A stretch of DNA of 64,000 bases from Bacillota bacterium (GTDB lineage Bacteria; Bacillota; Sulfobacillia; JABLXB01): positions 874,253-938,252 of the forward strand of contig JABLXB010000001.1 of assembly GCA_013178305.1 (NCBI GenBank), read 5' to 3'. Positions 59,417 to 64,000 of this stretch are shown piece after piece. The translations under genes and the position numbers were made by a program. Below the pieces are notes generated by a model that had not been told where the DNA came from, did not search any database, and worked only from the letters and a program-made list of their open reading frames with translations. Within the stretch, counting starts at the first letter, position 1, and each line of letters starts with the position of its first letter.

Positions 59417-60919
59417 GCCCTAGCAGCCCGTGTGACTAATGCCAGGGTTTCCGCATGATTTTCGGACTTGGGCGTCGAATATGTAGGGCATGAAGAAGTT
59501 CAGGGATTACAGACCCAACCAGACGTACTTGCTGCCGCCGTCCATGAGGGACTGGCTGCCTGACGACCACCCCGTGGACTACATCAGCGAAATGGTCGAC
59601 AAGATGGACCTGAGCGCGATCTACGGCGAGTACAGGGAGGAACGGGGTTATCCGCCGTACGACCCGCGGATGATGGTCAAGGTGCTGCTGTACGCGTACA
59701 GCAAGGGGCTGAGGTCGTCGAGGAAGATCGAGCGGGCGCTGCACGAAGATGTGGGATTCAGGGTGCTGTCGGGAAACCAGCAGCCGGACTTTTGGACGAT
59801 AGCGGCATTCAGAAGGAGGCACCACAAAGCGCTGGGCGATCTTTTCCTGCAGACGGTGAGGATTGCGGACAGGGCGGGATTGGTGAAGTTGAGGCATGTG
59901 GCTGTGGACGGGACGAAGCTGAAGGCGAACGCGTCCAAGCACTCGGCGATGAGTTACGGCAGGATGAAGACGGAAGTGGAGCGGCTGAGGAAAGAAATTG
60001 AGGAATACCTGCGCCAGTGTGATGAGGTGGACGCAGCCGAAGACAAGAAGTACGGGAAAGGGAGCGGCTGGAGACTGCCTGAACACCTGAGCACCGCGAA
60101 GAAAAGGCTCGAGGCGATAGAGAAGGCGAAGAGGGAACTCGAGGAAGAGGAGCAACGGAAGAGAAACGACAAGGACCAGGGCTCACCGCCTGGGGGAGAT
60201 AGTCCGGCACCTGTACCGGATGACAAGGCGCAGCGGAACTTCACTGATCCGGAGTCGCGGATCATGTTGAACTCCGAGAAGAGTTTCGTACAAGGGTACA
60301 ACGCACAGGCGGTAGTTGACGCGGACAGCAAGGTGATCGTGGCGGCCGACCTGACCAACAGGTGCGGTGACGTGCAGCACCTTGAGAGCCTGGTGGCTCA
60401 GGTGGAGAGGAACACGGGCCGGAGACCGAAGGAACTATTGGCTGACGCTGGGTACTGGAGCGAGGCCAATGTGAGGGCGCTGGAGGGCCGTGATATCGAG
60501 GTCTTCATACCACCGGAGAAAGTGAAGCATTCGGAGTGGCGAATACAGAGGAGCCCAAGGGGAAGGATCCCGTCCGGCCTGAGTGTCAAGGACCTGATGA
60601 GACGGAAACTGAGGACGAAGCGCGGGAGAAAGCGCTACAAGTTGCGGCAGACATCGGTGGAACCGGCATTCGGTAATATCAAGGAGCCTCTTGGGATGCG
60701 ACAGGTCCTGTTGAGAGGGCTGGCGAAGGCGCGATCGGAGTGGCTGATGGTGTGCGCGGTATTCAACATCCTCAAGATGTTCCGCGCGGGAGTGGCTTTG
60801 GTGACGGTGAGCTGAAGCCAGAAAAACCAGTCATGGGGCCCCGACCGGACGTAGCTTGCAACCACCAGTGGGCGTCTGCCGGAATCTATAGTTCAATTAG
60901 TCACACGGGCTGCTAGGGC
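59417..60919. mobile_element. Second IS1182-like insertion sequence, about 1.5 kb
   Basis: A perfect 24-bp inverted repeat begins GCCCTAGCAGCCCGTGTGAC at 59417 and its complement ends at 60919. The outer CTAG (59420-59423 and 60911-60914) may instead be a 4-bp palindromic target duplication, in which case the element is 59424-60910. It encloses one transposase gene. The left flank 59266-59416 shows nothing recognisable. Confidence 0.85.
59490..60815 (+). CDS. IS1182-family transposase (second element)
   Basis: Encodes 441 residues. DUF772 domain YPPYDPRMMVKVLLYAYSKGLRSSRKIERAL, then HVAVDGTKLKANAS (first Asp), a long charged coiled region (165-240), LLADAGYWSE (second Asp) and RKRYKLRQTSVEPAFGNIKE (Glu). 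The typical IS1182 KSFVQGYNAQAVVD motif is present. It is unrelated at the nucleotide level to the first element, so two separate insertions occurred. It appears intact. Confidence 0.92.
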   Translation: MKKFRDYRPNQTYLLPPSMRDWLPDDHPVDYISEMVDKMDLSAIYGEYREERGYPPYDPRMMVKVLLYAYSKGLRSSRKIERALHEDVGFRVLSGNQQPDFWTIAAFRRRHHKALGDLFLQTVRIADRAGLVKLRHVAVDGTKLKANASKHSAMSYGRMKTEVERLRKEIEEYLRQCDEVDAAEDKKYGKGSGWRLPEHLSTAKKRLEAIEKAKRELEEEEQRKRNDKDQGSPPGGDSPAPVPDDKAQRNFTDPESRIMLNSEKSFVQGYNAQAVVDADSKVIVAADLTNRCGDVQHLESLVAQVERNTGRRPKELLADAGYWSEANVRALEGRDIEVFIPPEKVKHSEWRIQRSPRGRIPSGLSVKDLMRRKLRTKRGRKRYKLRQTSVEPAFGNIKEPLGMRQVLLRGLAKARSEWLMVCAVFNILKMFRAGVALVTVS

Positions 60920-60974
60920 TCTCAGCCAGACTCCATCTCACACAGCGCAGAGTGGAGCAGACTGCGAATGTTGC

Positions 60975-62003
60975 CTATCGGTCGACGCATGACGATATCA
61001 CATGGGAATACGCCGAAATGTTCGTCTCAATCCACTCCGGAAAACTGCCACCGTCGTTCGCAGCTCCGCCCATTACTGGGCTCTTCTCTCCGAGTAGGAT
61101 AAGCCCCTTGCCACACGCCACTGCTTCAGCCTCAAGGTTTGAGGGCGAACGGATCACCTCGTCGCGTGCTGCCATGACGTAGTCCACCGACTTGATTGCT
61201 CTGGGCATTTCCCAGGGAGGCACAAACGGCCGGAATTCTGCCCGCTCAGTCACTTCATCCCGCAGGCTTTGCCTGAACGGACTGAGGCCGATGCCCTGAG
61301 CCACAAACACTAGCTTGTACTCACCAAAAGTACTGTCAACTTGGTTTACCAGTTCCCCGAGGCGTTTGTGATTCCAGTGATAGTTGATTTTGCCGAAGTA
61401 GCCGACCACAGGGACTCGCCTGCAAGCGGATACACCCGGGTGAAAGTACCGCGGGTCCGGGATGTAAGCGGATGTAACGAGTAGGCGACTGTTCAACGGT
61501 CTGAGGATGTCGGAGTGTTCCTCATCCGTGATAACAAGTGACGCATTGCCGACCACCAGCTCTAGCAGTGACCTGTATTGAGGGTTGTGCAAGAACTTGG
61601 CTAGGTCGCTGTCGCCATGCCGCAGGACGTATGGCACCCCGGTAACCCGACTTGCCATGAACGCGACCACGCCATAAGGGACGAGAAAACCGGCATCGAC
61701 AACTTGAACACCTCGGCTTTCTATTTGGTCGAGGGTAAGCGTCAGCAGTCGCTCGCAATACGTTTGCGATACTGGGATATGCCACGGCACTTCAGAGCCA
61801 GTGCTCAGGATCTTGATGTTTGCGAAACTAGCAAGGTGTTCCTCACACCGTGGTATTCGATACTCGGGCTCCACGCTTTCCGAGTTGGTTATTACGGTAA
61901 TCTCGACCCCGGATTCGGCCAGAGATCGCGCCAGCCAGTAGCTTCTTGCAGCAATACCTCCCTGGATCGGGGGGAACTTGGTGACCATGCAGACCTTCAT
62001 CAC
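60975..62003 (-). CDS. Glycosyltransferase, GT4/GT-B family
   Basis: Encodes 342 residues. The N-terminus MMKVCMVTKFPPIQGGIAARSYWLARSLAESG is the acceptor-side Rossmann start with the glycine-rich GGI loop. The donor side shows VVGYFGKINYHWNHKRL and the late EAEAVACGKGLILLG, the family's donor-binding region (usually E-x7-E). It transfers a sugar to a lipid or glycan acceptor. It follows the asparagine synthetase gene by 40 bases in the same direction, suggesting a surface-glycan or secondary-metabolite locus. The right end of the second IS lies just beyond its stop. Confidence 0.87.
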   Translation of the reverse strand: MMKVCMVTKFPPIQGGIAARSYWLARSLAESGVEITVITNSESVEPEYRIPRCEEHLASFANIKILSTGSEVPWHIPVSQTYCERLLTLTLDQIESRGVQVVDAGFLVPYGVVAFMASRVTGVPYVLRHGDSDLAKFLHNPQYRSLLELVVGNASLVITDEEHSDILRPLNSRLLVTSAYIPDPRYFHPGVSACRRVPVVGYFGKINYHWNHKRLGELVNQVDSTFGEYKLVFVAQGIGLSPFRQSLRDEVTERAEFRPFVPPWEMPRAIKSVDYVMAARDEVIRSPSNLEAEAVACGKGLILLGEKSPVMGGAANDGGSFPEWIETNISAYSHVISSCVDR

Positions 62004-62043
62004 TGCCTCCCCTCCAGCAGCCAGCGCAACAATAAAATGCTGC

Positions 62044-63780
62044 TCAGTACTCCACCGGGCGACACCTGCGTTCGCGGCAGTATTCGTCCAGGTCTAATCC
62101 CTCCGGCAGACTGCCTCGTTGCTCAATGAATATCCAGTGAAACAAGTCAAACATCATGGCCTCAAGTGGTGTCCCGCAATACTTGCCGAACGGTCCGTCA
62201 AACACCCGGTTGGCCGGAAAGGTGCGCACTACATACTCCTCGACTTGCTTGGCCACGTCGCGGATTGCCGCAGGCATCCCCCACTTCTGGCGCAAGACGA
62301 CATCCCCAATTCCGTATTTCTCGAGTACCCTCCTGGCTGCACCCCTCAGGACCCTTTTCGTCTCGCCATTCATCACCTTGAGCTCGATGGGAAGGGATAG
62401 GGCGAAGTCCGCAACGCTTTCCCCAAGATACGCAGGCCGGATTTCGAACCCGAACGCTGCACTCGACCTGTCGACGCTCCACAAGTGATAGTTCGTGAGA
62501 CCGGCTTCCACCAGCAGGTCAAACACGTTGCGCTGGTAGACTCTCTCATCCTCAGGCTGAGGGAAGACTCGCTCGACGAGCCTCGTGACTTCCGGCGATG
62601 GCTCACCTATTCGGCCGAGGCGTTCTCGAATTCGGTCGGACAGGCCGAGCGGATGGCAGTAGCTCCAGTAATAACCCCCGAACAGCTCGTCTGCCCCTTC
62701 TCCCGAAAAAGCTACCCTTACGTGGTCCGCAATTCTTCTCGACAATAGGTGAAACGCGACTCCCCCGTGGATATCGAACACTCCGCCAGATACGGGGTTC
62801 TCGTAATGATAGACGTAGTGCGGTAGTTCTTTCAGGTACTCTTCGGCACCCACCCGAAACTCAGTGTGTATCGAGCCGATGGCGGACGCGACCGCCCTTG
62901 CTGGTGAGAGATCGGGTGATTTGAGCGACTCATACAGGGTGAATGTCTGGACCGGCCGTCCAATGACCTCAGACGCCAGCGCCACTAACAGGGACGAATC
63001 GATACCGCCTGACAGGTAAAAGCCCTTTTCGTCATTCCCATGCGTCATCATCTGTTTGAGAGTAGAAGACAGCGCGTTGAGCAGCCTCTTGGATTCGCTG
63101 TCTACGTAATAGGGGCCGTCCGCGAAGCAGGCAGGAGTAGGCTGATAGTATTGCTCGACCTTGACAGACCCCTCCGTTATAATCACCACTGAGCCCGGTG
63201 GAACCTGGAGTATTCCCTCGAAAGCAGTAAGGTCCGGCGAACAAATGAATCCGAATACTGCTGCCTCTTCAAGTGCCTGCCGGTTCACGGCTGGCACAAC
63301 TGAGGGATGCTTGAGAAGCGCCTTGATCTCCGAGGCGAACAAGAGAGCCCCGCCGGACCGGGTATAGAACAATGGCTTGATCCCAAATCGATCCCTGGCC
63401 AGGATCACGCGGTCGCTGTCAATGATCGCGAGTGCAAACATGCCCCGGAGCTTCTGAATGGCTGCCGCACCGTATCGCTCATAAAGCCTGGCAACTGTCT
63501 CTACCTCGCTTACCTCGCTTGGTGGGCAATCAAGCAGCGACTGCAGCTGGCGGTAGTTGTAGATCTCCCCGTTGAGCAGAACCGCGAGCCTCTTGTCACC
63601 GGATATCAGTGGTTGCCTGCCGCGGTCGTTCCCGACGAGGGAAAGCCGGGCGACGCCGACAGAATACCTGGGGGTTACGACAACCTCGGAGTCATCGGGG
63701 CCGCGGTGTGCAACGGCCTGAAGCATGTCGTCTATAACTTGCGGATTCGACTCACCGTAGATCCCGCAGATCCCGCACAC
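62044..63780 (-). CDS. asnB: Glutamine-hydrolysing asparagine synthetase (AsnB-like)
   Basis: Encodes 578 residues from GTG 63780, so the glutaminase nucleophile Cys2 (CGICGIYG) is exposed after start removal. The N-terminal class II amidotransferase has RGPDD, LLNGEIYNY and ARDRFGIKPLFY. The synthetase domain has the ATP loop FYLSGGIDSSLLVAL and AFSGEGADELFGGYY. It makes asparagine or amidates an aspartate/carboxyl side chain. The GTG overlaps the TAG of the upstream cyclase-like gene by one base. In glycan or natural-product clusters AsnB-like enzymes often modify a sugar or peptide; here the gene travels with a glycosyltransferase. Confidence 0.92.
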   Translation of the reverse strand: MCGICGIYGESNPQVIDDMLQAVAHRGPDDSEVVVTPRYSVGVARLSLVGNDRGRQPLISGDKRLAVLLNGEIYNYRQLQSLLDCPPSEVSEVETVARLYERYGAAAIQKLRGMFALAIIDSDRVILARDRFGIKPLFYTRSGGALLFASEIKALLKHPSVVPAVNRQALEEAAVFGFICSPDLTAFEGILQVPPGSVVIITEGSVKVEQYYQPTPACFADGPYYVDSESKRLLNALSSTLKQMMTHGNDEKGFYLSGGIDSSLLVALASEVIGRPVQTFTLYESLKSPDLSPARAVASAIGSIHTEFRVGAEEYLKELPHYVYHYENPVSGGVFDIHGGVAFHLLSRRIADHVRVAFSGEGADELFGGYYWSYCHPLGLSDRIRERLGRIGEPSPEVTRLVERVFPQPEDERVYQRNVFDLLVEAGLTNYHLWSVDRSSAAFGFEIRPAYLGESVADFALSLPIELKVMNGETKRVLRGAARRVLEKYGIGDVVLRQKWGMPAAIRDVAKQVEEYVVRTFPANRVFDGPFGKYCGTPLEAMMFDLFHWIFIEQRGSLPEGLDLDEYCRERRCRPVEY

Positions 63781-64000
63781 TAGCCGGCTCTCCCCCGGAA
63801 GTATTCGAGGGCCTTCGATAGCCCCCAGTACGCATATGCGGAGCCTTCATCGATGAAGTGGTAGGGCCAGAGGCCCGACTCGAGCTGAGTCCGGCACAAC
63901 CAGTCCGCAGCGCGTTCGATGACCTCCGGGTCTGCCTTGTCCGGCCATGATGTCAGACCGACCAGTACTATTCCCGTGCTCCAGGGGTCACTGCCGATGG
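63780..64000 (-). CDS. C-terminus of a prenyltransferase/terpene-cyclase-like repeat protein (partial)
   Basis: An open frame enters from the right edge and ends at TAG 63782-63780, giving 72 residues: DPWSTGIVLVGLTSWPDK, ERAADWLCRTQLESGLWPYHF and AYAYWGLSKALEYFRG. The spacing of WL..Q...GLWP helices matches alpha/alpha-toroid repeats of squalene-hopene cyclase/prenyltransferase-like proteins. The active-site region is outside the window, so its reaction cannot be judged. It is coupled to asnB by a one-base overlap. Confidence 0.5.
   Translation of the reverse strand, partial: IGSDPWSTGIVLVGLTSWPDKADPEVIERAADWLCRTQLESGLWPYHFIDEGSAYAYWGLSKALEYFRGRAG

Noticed and set aside
1-64000. CRISPR arrays, tRNA/rRNA genes and riboswitches
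   Set aside because: No regularly spaced direct repeats, cloverleaf-like sequences, rRNA segments or recognisable riboswitch cores were seen by reading. A covariance-model scan (Infernal, tRNAscan-SE) would be decisive.

Overview
The window reads as chromosome of a high-GC, spore-forming member of the Bacillota (Clostridia-like). Evidence: two small Spo0E-like phosphatase genes, the tail of a SpoVB/MurJ-type flippase, a GerMN-domain lipoprotein, lipobox solute-binding proteins, strong AGGAGG-type ribosome sites with frequent GTG/TTG starts, and a sigma-A promoter (TTGACC-N17-TATAAT) before a GntR gene. The genus cannot be fixed from this sequence alone.

Layout. 1-2.7 kb: sporulation-related small genes, a membrane-anchored DUF4830-like protein and a SIMPL protein. 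2.7-20 kb: a BKACE enzyme and two complete branched-chain-amino-acid-type ABC importers. The first is linked to a cysteine-synthase-like enzyme and an M24 peptidase, with a divergent GntR/UTRA regulator. The second starts with an IclR regulator and ends with an M29/NicX-like protein and a threonine-synthase-like enzyme. 20-26 kb: a TRAP importer with an HpcH/HpaI aldolase, a cupin, a GntR/FCD regulator and a DUF6282 metallohydrolase. 26-32.4 kb: a sigma-54-controlled cluster with a TctA-type permease, HMG-CoA reductase (split by a one-base frameshift) and HMG-CoA lyase, the mvaA-mvaB pair of mevalonate catabolism, next to its enhancer-binding activator. 32.5-41 kb: an OLD-family nuclease, a second TRAP importer, and an SDR with a 2-oxoacid dehydrogenase E1 alpha/beta pair.

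41-47 kb: decayed remnants of a DUF4143-type ATPase and an HD protein, then a tight four-gene operon of unrecognised function (radical SAM protein, membrane protein, unknown protein, GMC-type flavoprotein with a CxxCxxCxxxC cluster motif), then a MazEF-type toxin-antitoxin pair and a pRiA4b ORF-3 protein. 47-51.5 kb: a two-component system, the GerMN lipoprotein and an L,D-transpeptidase.

51.9-60.9 kb is a defence island. It holds a single-chain type IIG restriction-methylase, a GHKL-ATPase/TIR-like fusion, and a beta-class DNA methyltransferase. The fusion gene is interrupted by a 1,560-bp IS1182-like element with 19-bp terminal repeats and a GTCAT target duplication; removing the element and one GTCAT copy rebuilds a 539-codon reading frame. 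A second IS1182-like element follows. 60.9-64 kb: a glycosyltransferase, an asparagine synthetase and the end of a prenyltransferase/terpene-cyclase-like repeat protein.

The metabolic half is organised as import plus first catabolic steps, each unit with its own regulator. All four solute-binding-protein genes are followed by a perfect GC-rich hairpin. In three operons it separates the binding-protein gene from the permease gene; in the other it separates it from the downstream enzyme genes. The most promising candidates for something undescribed are the ATPase-TIR fusion and the radical SAM/Fe-S flavoprotein operon.
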